A DNA stretch of 9,986 bases from Candidatus Hydrogenedentota bacterium (GTDB lineage: Bacteria; Hydrogenedentota; Hydrogenedentia; Hydrogenedentales; CAITNO01), in NCBI GenBank assembly GCA_029554925.1, contig JAKPUV010000650.1, positions 1 to 9,986 on the forward strand, given 5' to 3'. Position 1 is the stretch's first letter; each line of letters begins with the position of its first letter. The notes under the pieces are model-generated. The model was not told the origin of the DNA and did not search any database. It saw only the letters and a list, made by a program, of their open reading frames with translations. This document shows, piece after piece, positions 1 to 7,484 of the stretch. Position numbers and translations under genes: made by a program.

Positions 1-1127
1 TCCGTCACCGCGCCCACGGCCAGCCCGGCGGCCGTCAGGGCCGCCTCCGCCGCCGCCCGCGGCAGACGCGCCACGTCCGGCACCGTCACCGAGGCCGGGT
101 CGGCGCCCTTGCTCAGCACGAGGTCCACCGCCGTGCCCGCAGGCACCCGCTGGCCCGCGCCTGGCGTCTGTCCGATCACCTGGCCCGCCGACGCCGTGGG
201 ATGGTACGCCTCCGTCACCGTGCCCGCGGCCAGTCCAACGGCCCCGAGGGCCGCCTCGGCGGCGGGGCGCGTCAGCCCGACCACGCGCGGCACGGCCACG
301 CCCTGCGGCGCGGGCCCCAGGCTCAGCACCAGGCCCACCGGCGTGCCCGGCGGCACCTGCGCGCCCGCGGCGGGCGTCTGGCGGATGACCCGGTCCAGCG
401 GCACGGTGTCGCTGTGTTCCTCCGTGACCGGCCCGGGGACCAGCCCCGCCGCCGCCAGGGCGGACACCGCCGCCGCGCGGGAAAGGCCCGTCACGTCAGG
501 CACCGCCACCGGCGCGGGGCCCAGGCTCACGACAAACGCGACCGCCGACCCCGGCGCGACCTGCAGGCCCGCCGCAGGATCCTGGCGGATGATCCGGCCC
601 GCGGGCACCGTGGCGCTGTACTCTTCCGCCGCCCCGCCGACGACCAATCCGGCGGCGGCCAGCGCGGCCTCCGCCTCCGGCATCGTCAGCCCCGTCACAT
701 TGGGCACCGGCACGGTCACCGGCACAGGCCCAAGACTCACCACCAGCGCCACCGCCGACCCCGGCGCGACTTCCGTGCCCGCAACAGGCGTTTGGCGGAT
801 GATCCGTCCCGCCGGAACCGTGGCGCTGTGTTCCTCCGTCACCGCGCCCGCCGTCAATTCGGCGGCGGCCAGCGCGGCCTCCGCCTCCGGCACCGTCAGC
901 CCGGTCAGATCTGGCACCGCCACGGGCGGCGGACCCAAGCTCACCACGAAGTCCACCGGCGAGCCGGACGCCAGGTAGAAACCCGCAAGGGGAGTCTGCC
1001 GAATCACCTGACCGGCGGGCACATCGCTGCTGTATTCCTCCGTCACCGCGCCCGCTGCCAGGCCGACCGCCGCCAGCGCGGCCTCCGCCTCCGCGCGGGT
1101 AAGGCCCGACAGGTCCGGCACGGCGAC
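1..1127 (-). repeat. Array of six PASTA repeats (sixth cut by window edge)
   Basis: From residue 2022 onward the protein is a head-to-tail array with a 68-70 residue period. Repeat boundaries are about 924-1127, 714-923, 510-713, 300-509, 90-299 and 1-89. Each complete repeat reads V-P-x-hydrophobic-x-G-L, EAEAALAAxGL, VTEExSxxVPAG, VIRQTPxAG, then GSxVxxVVSLG, which is the PASTA pattern known from Stk1/PrkC kinases and class B penicillin-binding proteins. Repeats 2 and 3 share a 33-bp identical block (650-682 and 860-892, 210 bases apart), suggesting recent duplication or conversion. No kinase or transpeptidase domain is present in the visible part. Confidence 0.88.
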
Positions 1128-4100
1128 AAAGCCCGCCGGGACGAGCTCGTACGGGCCCATGTCCACCCCCGCGCCCACAGGCCGCGGAATGCCCAGCAGG
1201 TCCGCCGCCGGCGCGCCGTCCAATGTGCCGGTGTCAATGCACGGCGAGCCCGGCAGCAGTCGAAAATCGCCCGCCGCCGCATTCGCGAACAGCGGATCCT
1301 CGGCGATGTTCCCCTCGCCCTCGTAGCCCCCCTGCACGCAGGAAAAACTGGTCAGCGCGCCCGCGAGGGCACCGTTCCAGATCCCCGCGCCGTCGGGCGC
1401 GTCATTGCCCCAGACAATGCAGTTCTTCAGGGACGCCTGGTTGCCTGTGTTGAAGATGCCCCCGCCCCTGTGGGGGGAGGTGTTTCCGGCGAACCCGCAG
1501 TTCACCAGTTCCAAGCTGGCCCCGGAGCCGTTTCCGATGCCACCGCCGTAGGTGTCCCCGCCGTACAGGGAGTAGACACTGTTTGCCGTGAACAGGCAGT
1601 TCACCAGCGTGGAGGAGACGAAATCGCCCCACACGCCGCCCCCGCCCTGCTGCGCGCTGTTCCGCGTGAACATGCAGGAGGAAAGGGAAATGTCCCCCTC
1701 ATGGGAGCACACGGCCCCGCCGTTCTGCCCCGCCTCATTTCCCTCGAACACGCACCGCTCCAGCACGGAGGAGGAGTACAAGTTGGAGAGTGCCCCGCCG
1801 TACCCCGCGGGACCGTTGTCCTCGAAACGGCAGTCGCTGATCCACGGGGCGCTTTGCAGGTTGCACACGGCCCCGCCGTTGTTGAACGCCGTGTTCTCCC
1901 GGAAGACACAGTGGGCGATCTTTGGCCGGCAGGACTCGTTGAGCATGCCCCCGCCGTCATAGTCATAGCCCCGGGTGATGGTGAACCCGTCCAGCACGGT
2001 GTGGTCGGCCCCCGTCACGCAGCGGCGGACGTTCTCGCCGTCCATCACCGTTGGATAGGTCTCCCAGTCCCGCGCCTCGCGGACCGTTTCCCCGCCCGCG
2101 AAGCCGCCGTAGAGCGCGACGCCCTCGCGCAGGGTGACCAGCGTGCCGACGGTGCCCGTGTAGACCCCCTGCCGCACCCAGACCTCGCCGCCCGTGGCGG
2201 CGAAGGCGGCGTCCACCGCCGACTGGATGTCGGGATAGGCCGACGCCCATGACCGGCCGTCGGGGGCGGCCGCCGTGGACGCGGCGTCCACATGGTACAG
2301 GTTGTCCCCGAAGACCGCCGTGATCTCCGTGTTCCCTGTCAGCGTGAGCGTGATCTCCCGCTCCGTGCTGGAGACAGGGCCCTCCCAATGAGAGAAGACC
2401 TTGGTCCGGCCTCGCCCGGCGCGCAGGGTGACGGTGTCGCCCCGGACATGCCGGTGGGCACCCGCCTCCGGCTGAACAACGCCCAGCCCTTCGGGCTCCA
2501 CCAAGATAGTGAGCGTGACGATGTCCTCTTCCGTCACCGCCCCCTCATAGGCCCCCATGTCCATCCCCGCGCCCTGGGGACGCGGCCGGGCGAGGAAATC
2601 CGTGTCGGGCGCGCCGTCAACGGTGCCCGTGTCCAGGCACGGAGACCCCGCCATCAGTTGCAGGCTGCCAGACGGCGCGCCCACGAACAGCGGGTCGTTC
2701 GCGATGTTGCCTTCGCCCTCGTAGCCGCCCAGGATGCATGAGAAGGAGACCATCGGAGTCGCGTCTGCCGCTCGTATCTCCTGTTTTTCCGGCTGCTGAA
2801 CATCCCAGAAGACACAGTTTGTCACCGTCGGGGAACACATATAGTTGTTCAATGCCACCCCGTCGCACGCTGAATTGTCCGCGAACGAGCAGTTGACCAA
2901 TGTCGCGTCGCTTCGGGAGTTGGTCATGCCGCCCCCAAACAGGCCTGCGGTGTTTCCGGAGAAAAGACAGTTGACGAAAAGCGACTGGGAATAATAGTTG
3001 TCCACCGCCCCGCCTTCCCAGGCGCGGTTGTTTCGGAAGACACAATTGGCGACCTTGGGGGAGCAGGAGCGGTTGTGCATGCCGCCGCCGTAGTCGGCGA
3101 GCCCGCGCTCGACCACAAACCCGTCCAGGATCGCGTTCTGCGCGCCCACCACGCAGCGCCGCGTGTCCTCGCCGTCGAGCACGGTGGGGTTCCTGACCCA
3201 GTCGCGCTGTTCGCGGACCGTCTCGCCGCCGGCGAACCCGCCGTAGAGCGCCACGCCCTGTCGCATGACCAGCAGCGTGCCCTCCAGGCCGGTATAGGTG
3301 CCGCCGCGCACCCAGATCTCGCCGCCCCCCGCGTCATAGGCCGCGTCCAGCGCCGCCTGAATGCTCGGGAAGGCCCCGTCCCACGACCGGCCGTCGGGCG
3401 TCTCCACCGCGCTGGCGACGTCGGCCCGGTAGAAGTTCTCCACAAACACCGCCGTGACCCGGGTGTCCTCCGTGAGCGTGAGGGTGATCTCTGGGTCGGT
3501 TCCGGAAACATCCCCCTCCCAGTGGGAGAAGACACGCGTGAGCCCCCGATCCACACGGACGGTCACCGTCTCGTTCTTTTCATAGAGATGGCTTCCCGGG
3601 GCGGGGGTCACCAGCCCCAAGCCCTCGGGGAACACCTCCACCACCAACTGGACCCGGTCCCCCTCCGGGAGCTCATACGCACCCATGTCATAGCCCGCGC
3701 CCTGGGGACGCGGTACCCCCAGGATGTCCTCCGCTGGCGCGCCCTCCGCCGTGCCCGTGTCCACGCACGGCGAACTTGCCTGCAGCCGGAAATCACCCGC
3801 CGCCGCGTCTCTGAAAAGCGGGTCGGCAACGATGCTGCCGGCGGGAACAGTCCCCGAACCCACGCAACAATGATCCCAGACGGCCTGCGAGAGGTCGACA
3901 CTGCCCACAATGCAGTTTCTCAGCAGGGGCAAGGCGTAGCCCGCAATGTCGCGGGAAACAGCGCCACCCAAGGATCGGTTTCCAAAAATCACACTGTTAA
4001 TGAATGTCGGGGTGGCGTGTTTCCAGCCATACACTGCCGCGCCGTATCTGCTTTCACCACGGTTGTTGAAAAGGACGCAATTGACGACGGTCGGGCGCGA

Positions 4101-7100
4101 AGACGAGTCGAAAAGCATGGCGGAGGCGTCCACCTGAGCGCTGTTATCGTGGAACAGGCAGTTCTGCACGGTGAGAGAGCCGGAGGGAACATACATGCCC
4201 CCGCCCGAGTCTGCGGCCCCCCGCGCGACGGTGAATCCGTCCAGCAACGCGCCGTCGGCGCCCTGTATGCAACGACGTACCCGCTCTCCGTCAATCACCG
4301 CAGGGTGGGCGTTCCAGTCCCGCTGTTCCCTGGCCGTTTCCCCGCCCGAGAATCCCCCGTAGAGGTGCACCCCCGGACGCATGGCCAGCACGGGGTCGGT
4401 GGTCGCGGTGTAGGTTCCCGCCTTCACCCACACCTCGCCTCCTCCGTCGGCAAAGGCCGTGTCCGACGCCGATTGCAGGTCGGGGAACGCCGTTTCCCAA
4501 GAACGGCCGTCCGGCGTCTCCGCCGCAGAGGCGGCGTCCACCCGGTAGATGTTTTCTGTGAAGACCGCAGTGACCTGGGTGTCGCCCGCCAGCGTCAGGG
4601 AAATCTCCGGGTTTGTTGAGGAGACAGCCCCCTCCCAGTGGGAGAACACACCCCCGGCGCCTCTCACCACCCGAAGGGTCACGGTCTCCCCCCGGACATG
4701 TTGGTAAGTCCCGGCGGGCGGGAGAAGCGCGCCCCCCCCCTCGGGAAATGTGGAGACCGTCAGCGTCACAATGTCGCCCTCGGACACGCCGCCTTCATAG
4801 GGTCCCATGTCCACTCCCGACCCCTGGGGGCGCAGCACGCCCAGCAGATCCGTCCTGGGCGCGCCGTCCGCAGTGCCGGTGTCAATGCAGGGAGACCCCG
4901 CCCGCAACCGGGGACTTCCGCCGGAAGTGCCTACCAGAAGCGGGTCCGCGCTGATGTTCCCCTCGCCTTCATATCCCCCGCCAATGCAGGAATGATTCAC
5001 GGAACCGCCGTACAGGCCGATTTCGGGAGTCTGCGGGGCCGTGTTGCCCCATACAATGCAATTCTTGAGGATGCAGGAACCCAAAAGCCCTCCGCCGCTA
5101 TCAGACGCTGTGTTTCCGGCAACGAGGCAGTTGACTGCCTCAGTTTGCCTTCCCGCCGAAAAGCCCGCGGAAAACGCGGCGCTATTCCGTGTGAAGACAC
5201 AGTTGACCAGTGTCGTTGGTCCTCGGTAATCAAAAGAGGCCCCTCCCCCGTGACCTCGGGCCACATTGTCCGAGAACACACACCCAGTCAGGCGCTTAGG
5301 GGAGGCTTCTCCATCGGGGGACAGAAGCCCTCCTCCGGTCCCTCGCGAAAGATTGCCCGAAAACAGGCAGTTCTCCGCTTCCAAAGAGTCAACCAAGACT
5401 CCGCCGCCGCCGTGGCCACCCGCTGTGTTGTTCACAATTTCGCAATCCGACATCCTCAGGATTCCGCCGATGCTGTAGATCCCTCCTCCGCCGTTATCGG
5501 CGACGTTTCCCGTGAAGACGCAGTTGGAGATCAGCGGCGAACAGTCGGTGTTCAACATGCCCCCCCCTCTTTCCGCATAACTCGTCGTTTGGGGAGCCAC
5601 CCCCCGGGTGACGGTAAACCCGTCCAGCACGGCATGGCTGGCGCCCAGCACGCCGCGCCGCGCGCCCTCCCCGTCAATGATGGAGGGGTTCGTTTTCCAG
5701 TCGCGCCCGTCGGGGGAGGACTCGTTCCCGGCGAAGCCGCCATAGAGGACTACGCCCTCGCGCATTGCCACGACCGCGCCCTCAAGGAGGCCCGTGTAGA
5801 CCCCGGCCCGCGTCCAGACCTCGCCGCCCAGGGATTTGCGGGCGGCGTCCACGGCGGACTGGAGGTCCGGGTAGGCGGCGTCCCATGACCGCCCGTCCGG
5901 GTCGGCCGCCGTGGACGCGGCGTCCACATGGACGATGTTCTCCTCAAACACGGCGGTGACCTGCGTGTCGCCCGTCAGGGTGACGGGAAGCTCGGTCGCG
6001 GTGCCCGCCGCGTCGCCCTCCCACCGGACGAAGCCAAGCCGGTTGCCGTGTTCCACACGGAACCACAGTGTGTCGCCGCGGACGCATGAATAGGTGCCCG
6101 GGTAGGGATAGGTCATCCCGCCCCAGTCGGGGGTTACTGCCACGGTCAAGGTCACCACATCCCCCGGCGCGACGGCGCCCTCATAGGCCCCCATGTCCAC
6201 GCCGCCGCCCGCGGGCCGCGGCCGGCCCAGATAATCCAGCGCCGGGGCGCCGTCCGCCGAGCCCGCGTCCACGCAGGGAGAATCCTCCCGGAGTTGCACC
6301 CCGCCGTTGCCGGCGCCCACAAACAGGGGATCAGAGGAGATGTTCCCCGTTCCCGTGTAGCCCCGCTCCACGCAGCAGTGAGTCAATTGCAGGACGCCAA
6401 CGCTAATGCTGTAAACCTGGTAGTCGCCCGGCGCGCCGTTTCCCCAGATGATGCTGTTGGTCACCACGGAGGCGCCCCAGTGGATGCTTATGGCATTTCC
6501 GTAGGCGGCCGTGTTCCGGGTGAAGACACAGTTGCGGACCTGCGTGTTGCCGTAGCCGTTCTTCAGGCCCCCGCCCTCCCGCTCCGCCGTGTTCTCCACA
6601 AACAGGCAGTTCTCGAAAACAGGCGAGCCGTCATAGTTGTCCACCGCACCGCCGTCCACCGTCGCCCAGTTGCGCAGGAACAGGCAGTTGGCCACCGTGG
6701 GGGAGCACGACCGGTTGTGCATTCCGCCGCCGTAGTCCGCCCGGCCGCGGGTCACGGTGAACCCGTCCAGCACGGCGGTGTTCGCCCCGCGCACGCAGCG
6801 CCGCAGGCCCTCTCCGTCCAGGACGGTCGGCCTGCCCGCCCAGTAGCGCTGGTCGCGTGAAGACTCCGTCCCGTCAAAGCCGCCATACACCGCCACCCCC
6901 ACCCGGAGGGTGAGCACCGGGTCCGTCGTGCCCCTATACACCCCCGCGCGCACCCACACCTCGTCGCCGGGAGCGGCCGCCGCCGCCGCGTCCACGGCGG
7001 ACTGGATGTCGGGATAGGCGGTGGCCCAGGACGCGCCGTCCGGCGCGGGGGCCGTGGACGCCGCGTCCACATGGAGCACCGCCGCCTGCGCGGAGGCGGC

Positions 7101-7190
7101 CGTCAGCAGACAGAGGACGGCCATTCTCCGGCAAATGCCGCCCAGTCCCATCCACCGTCCCATTCCCTGGCTGTTCTGCGTCGGGTGCAT
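1..7190 (-). CDS. Giant secreted modular protein: signal peptide, five beta-helix cassettes, PASTA repeats (3' end missing)
   Basis: One reading frame stays open for 2396 codons from the ATG at 7190-7188 to the left edge, where it is cut. Residues 1-36 form a signal peptide: arginines at 21-22, hydrophobic MAVLCLLTAASA, likely cleavage after AQA (36). Five cassettes follow (about 38-338, 419-800, 881-1174, 1253-1550, 1631-2016). Each has an entry block (DGRSW, LYGGF, LDGF), repeated NCxFxxN/GGG rungs, and an exit block of SPCxDTG then DMGxYE, matching the choice-of-anchor Q pattern. Four InlB-like linker domains separate them. PASTA repeats start at residue 2022. No catalytic site was recognised, so a structural or adhesive surface role is inferred; a polysaccharide lyase is an alternative for any single helix. 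The start is chosen for its Shine-Dalgarno site and signal peptide. In-frame ATGs at 7268 and 7358 would give an overlong n-region. The C-terminal anchor lies outside the window. Confidence 0.93.
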   Translation of the reverse strand, partial: MHPTQNSQGMGRWMGLGGICRRMAVLCLLTAASAQAAVLHVDAASTAPAPDGASWATAYPDIQSAVDAAAAAAPGDEVWVRAGVYRGTTDPVLTLRVGVAVYGGFDGTESSRDQRYWAGRPTVLDGEGLRRCVRGANTAVLDGFTVTRGRADYGGGMHNRSCSPTVANCLFLRNWATVDGGAVDNYDGSPVFENCLFVENTAEREGGGLKNGYGNTQVRNCVFTRNTAAYGNAISIHWGASVVTNSIIWGNGAPGDYQVYSISVGVLQLTHCCVERGYTGTGNISSDPLFVGAGNGGVQLREDSPCVDAGSADGAPALDYLGRPRPAGGGVDMGAYEGAVAPGDVVTLTVAVTPDWGGMTYPYPGTYSCVRGDTLWFRVEHGNRLGFVRWEGDAAGTATELPVTLTGDTQVTAVFEENIVHVDAASTAADPDGRSWDAAYPDLQSAVDAARKSLGGEVWTRAGVYTGLLEGAVVAMREGVVLYGGFAGNESSPDGRDWKTNPSIIDGEGARRGVLGASHAVLDGFTVTRGVAPQTTSYAERGGGMLNTDCSPLISNCVFTGNVADNGGGGIYSIGGILRMSDCEIVNNTAGGHGGGGVLVDSLEAENCLFSGNLSRGTGGGLLSPDGEASPKRLTGCVFSDNVARGHGGGASFDYRGPTTLVNCVFTRNSAAFSAGFSAGRQTEAVNCLVAGNTASDSGGGLLGSCILKNCIVWGNTAPQTPEIGLYGGSVNHSCIGGGYEGEGNISADPLLVGTSGGSPRLRAGSPCIDTGTADGAPRTDLLGVLRPQGSGVDMGPYEGGVSEGDIVTLTVSTFPEGGGALLPPAGTYQHVRGETVTLRVVRGAGGVFSHWEGAVSSTNPEISLTLAGDTQVTAVFTENIYRVDAASAAETPDGRSWETAFPDLQSASDTAFADGGGEVWVKAGTYTATTDPVLAMRPGVHLYGGFSGGETAREQRDWNAHPAVIDGERVRRCIQGADGALLDGFTVARGAADSGGGMYVPSGSLTVQNCLFHDNSAQVDASAMLFDSSSRPTVVNCVLFNNRGESRYGAAVYGWKHATPTFINSVIFGNRSLGGAVSRDIAGYALPLLRNCIVGSVDLSQAVWDHCCVGSGTVPAGSIVADPLFRDAAAGDFRLQASSPCVDTGTAEGAPAEDILGVPRPQGAGYDMGAYELPEGDRVQLVVEVFPEGLGLVTPAPGSHLYEKNETVTVRVDRGLTRVFSHWEGDVSGTDPEITLTLTEDTRVTAVFVENFYRADVASAVETPDGRSWDGAFPSIQAALDAAYDAGGGEIWVRGGTYTGLEGTLLVMRQGVALYGGFAGGETVREQRDWVRNPTVLDGEDTRRCVVGAQNAILDGFVVERGLADYGGGMHNRSCSPKVANCVFRNNRAWEGGAVDNYYSQSLFVNCLFSGNTAGLFGGGMTNSRSDATLVNCSFADNSACDGVALNNYMCSPTVTNCVFWDVQQPEKQEIRAADATPMVSFSCILGGYEGEGNIANDPLFVGAPSGSLQLMAGSPCLDTGTVDGAPDTDFLARPRPQGAGMDMGAYEGAVTEEDIVTLTILVEPEGLGVVQPEAGAHRHVRGDTVTLRAGRGRTKVFSHWEGPVSSTEREITLTLTGNTEITAVFGDNLYHVDAASTAAAPDGRSWASAYPDIQSAVDAAFAATGGEVWVRQGVYTGTVGTLVTLREGVALYGGFAGGETVREARDWETYPTVMDGENVRRCVTGADHTVLDGFTITRGYDYDGGGMLNESCRPKIAHCVFRENTAFNNGGAVCNLQSAPWISDCRFEDNGPAGYGGALSNLYSSSVLERCVFEGNEAGQNGGAVCSHEGDISLSSCMFTRNSAQQGGGGVWGDFVSSTLVNCLFTANSVYSLYGGDTYGGGIGNGSGASLELVNCGFAGNTSPHRGGGIFNTGNQASLKNCIVWGNDAPDGAGIWNGALAGALTSFSCVQGGYEGEGNIAEDPLFANAAAGDFRLLPGSPCIDTGTLDGAPAADLLGIPRPVGAGVDMGPYELVPAGFVAVPDLSGLTRAEAEAALAAVGLAAGAVTEEYSSDVPAGQVIRQTPLAGFYLASGSPVDFVVSLGPPPVAVPDLTGLTVPEAEAALAAAELTAGAVTEEHSATVPAGRIIRQTPVAGTEVAPGSAVALVVSLGPVPVTVPVPNVTGLTMPEAEAALAAAGLVVGGAAEEYSATVPAGRIIRQDPAAGLQVAPGSAVAFVVSLGPAPVAVPDVTGLSRAAAVSALAAAGLVPGPVTEEHSDTVPLDRVIRQTPAAGAQVPPGTPVGLVLSLGPAPQGVAVPRVVGLTRPAAEAALGAVGLAAGTVTEAYHPTASAGQVIGQTPGAGQRVPAGTAVDLVLSKGADPASVTVPDVARLPRAAAEAALTAAGLAVGAVT
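1143..2300 (-). repeat. Beta-helix cassette 5 (residues 1631-2016), long form
   Basis: Entry block YHVDAASTAAAPDGRSW, LYGGFAGGE and LDGFTITRG. About eight rungs follow: HCVFREN, DCRFEDN, RCVFEGN, SCMFTRN, NCLFTAN, NCGFAGN, NCIVWGN and SCVQGGYEGEGN. It ends SPCIDTGTLDG and VDMGPYEL. Like cassette 2 it is about 386 residues long and has roughly three more rungs than the short cassettes. Confidence 0.85.
2301..2540 (-). repeat. InlB-like linker domain 4 (residues 1551-1630)
   Basis: It runs from DIVTLTILVEPEGLG through HVRGDTVTLRAG and FSHWEGPVS to LTGNTEITAVFGDN. It is the last linker; cassette 5 is followed by PASTA repeats instead. Confidence 0.75.
2541..3434 (-). repeat. Beta-helix cassette 4 (residues 1253-1550)
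   Basis: Entry block YRADVASAVETPDGRSW, LYGGFAGGE and LDGFVVERG. About five rungs carry the conserved Cys (NCVFRNN, NCLFSGN, NCSFADN, NCVFWDV, SCILGGYEGEGN) with GGAV and GGGM between them. The exit block is SPCLDTGTVDG and MDMGAYEG. Confidence 0.85.
3435..3668 (-). repeat. InlB-like linker domain 3 (residues 1175-1252)
   Basis: It runs from GDRVQLVVEVFPEG through VTVRVDRG and FSHWEGDVSG to LTEDTRVTAVFVEN, the same pattern as the other three linkers. Confidence 0.75.
3669..4550 (-). repeat. Beta-helix cassette 3 (residues 881-1174), most divergent
   Basis: Entry block YRVDAASAAETPDGRSW, LYGGFSGGE and LDGFTVARG. There are about five rungs (NCLFHDN, NCVLFNN, NSVIFGN, NCIVGS and a CCVGSG turn). 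The GYEGEGN turn of cassettes 2, 4 and 5 is replaced by GSGTVPAGS. It closes with SPCVDTGTAEG and YDMGAYEL. GC is slightly lower and codon use less uniform in the rung part (about 3880-4130). Confidence 0.82.
4551..4790 (-). repeat. InlB-like linker domain 2 (residues 801-880)
   Basis: It begins GDIVTLTVSTFPEG, has VRGETVTLRV and FSHWEGAVS in the middle, and ends LAGDTQVTAVFTEN. Its length and motifs match linker 1. Confidence 0.75.
4791..5936 (-). repeat. Beta-helix cassette 2 (residues 419-800), long form
   Basis: The same entry and exit blocks as cassette 1 (HVDAAST, PDGRSW, LYGGF, LDGFTVTRG; SPCIDTGTADG, VDMGPYEGG) enclose about eight Cys rungs: NCVFTGN, DCEIVNN, NCLFSGN, GCVFSDN, NCVFTRN, NCLVAGN, NCIVWGN and SCIGGG. 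At about 382 residues it is some 80-90 longer than cassettes 1, 3 and 4, and the extra length lies in the rung region. Confidence 0.85.
5937..6176 (-). repeat. InlB-like linker domain 1 (residues 339-418)
   Basis: About 80 residues run from GDVVTLTV through FVRWEGDA to LTGDTQVTAVFEEN. The pattern (VxGDTL, W-E-G, D/NTxVTAVF) is that of the divergent InlB B-repeat or bacterial-repeat domain, a small beta module common in secreted multidomain proteins. It probably acts as a spacer between helices. Confidence 0.75.
6177..7079 (-). repeat. Beta-helix cassette 1 (residues 38-338)
   Basis: The cassette opens with HVDAAST and the PDGASW block, continues through VYGGF and LDGFTVTRG, and has about five Cys-bearing rungs (NCLFLRN, NCLFVEN, NCVFTRN, then NSIIWGN and a CCVERG turn). 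It ends with SPCVDAGSADG and VDMGAYEG. FxxN and GGA-type motifs resemble chlamydial Pmp repeats. It is one of the three short cassettes. Confidence 0.85.
7082..7190 (-). other. Sec-type signal peptide of the giant protein
   Basis: Codons 1-36 encode a polar n-region with Arg12, Arg21 and Arg22, a short hydrophobic core (residues 24-32) and an A-x-A site, AQA, at 34-36. The mature protein would begin AVLHVDAAS, directly at the first cassette. Export to periplasm or surface is inferred. The long n-region could instead mean translation starts at Met10 or Met14, which lie before the same core. Confidence 0.75.
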
Positions 7191-7198
7191 TGTCCCGT

Positions 7199-7205
7199 CC
7201 TCCCT
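7199..7205 (-). promoter_or_regulatory. Ribosome binding site of the giant gene
   Basis: AGGGAGG on the minus strand lies 8 bases before the ATG at 7190. It is the best Shine-Dalgarno match among the in-frame candidate starts: the ATG at 7268 has none, and the ATG at 7358 has a weaker GGGAG at 7 bases (7366-7370). This decides the start in favour of 7190. Confidence 0.75.
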
Positions 7206-7359
7206 GGTCTGCGCCGCGGCGGGCGCGGCCTGCTTGAAAACCTCGGGGGCAGACTGCGCCCCCGTCATTGCTGTGGTGGGGGAAGGGGGCGATGGGGAGG
7301 CGGGGTGTTCCGGCTGGCGTTTCCCGCCCCCGTTGGCTCTTGGCTGAACCCGCATCATG

Positions 7360-7391
7360 CTGCCACTCCCGTCCGGGCCTCCCGGCGGCAG
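7360..7391 (-). repeat. Nested inverted repeat in the leader
   Basis: An outer pair CTGCC/GGCAG (7360-7364 and 7387-7391) encloses a perfect inner hairpin CCGGG/CCCGG (7373-7377 and 7381-7385) with a 3-base loop. It lies in the inferred leader, just before an alternative in-frame ATG pair (7358 and 7355), with GGGAG inside the outer loop. In DNA this GC-rich, such short stems can arise by chance. No known riboswitch class was recognised in 7191-7480, and that stretch shows no other gene. Confidence 0.3.
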
Positions 7392-7484
7392 TCCCCCAAA
7401 CCATCCGCCGGAAGGTTACCGGATCCCGTCCCTTGACCTGGCCGCCAGCGTGCGCCTTCCTGCCGGCGCGCGGGGGCCGTTTAG

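Noticed and set aside
201..2252. Plus-strand open frame of 683 codons
   Set aside because: Its product is rich in Arg, His and Ala with no domain pattern, and it lies antisense to the giant gene, whose frame gives clear PASTA and helix motifs. It arises from GC-rich codons lacking stops on the opposite strand.
3075..5888. Plus-strand open frames of 514 and 416 codons (3075-4619, 4638-5888)
   Set aside because: Same reason: low-complexity composition, antisense to cassettes 2-4, no recognisable motifs or ribosome sites.
5937..7079. Pectate lyase or other polysaccharide-lyase activity in the beta-helix
   Set aside because: The fold class allows it, but no conserved catalytic Lys/Arg or calcium-binding Asp set was visible, and the rungs are of the repetitive Pmp-like type.
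1..7190. Direct repeats as a CRISPR array or insertion sequences
   Set aside because: All large repeats keep the same reading frame and encode protein modules of variable length; there are no uniform spacers, transposase or terminal inverted repeats.
6934..7404. Minus-strand open frame of 156 codons across the leader
   Set aside because: It is out of frame with the giant gene, has no domain pattern, and overlaps the signal peptide and first cassette, which are clearly coded in another frame.
7191..7480. Known riboswitch in the leader of the giant gene
   Set aside because: I compared it by eye with cyclic-di-GMP, cobalamin and glycine riboswitch cores and found no matching conserved boxes.
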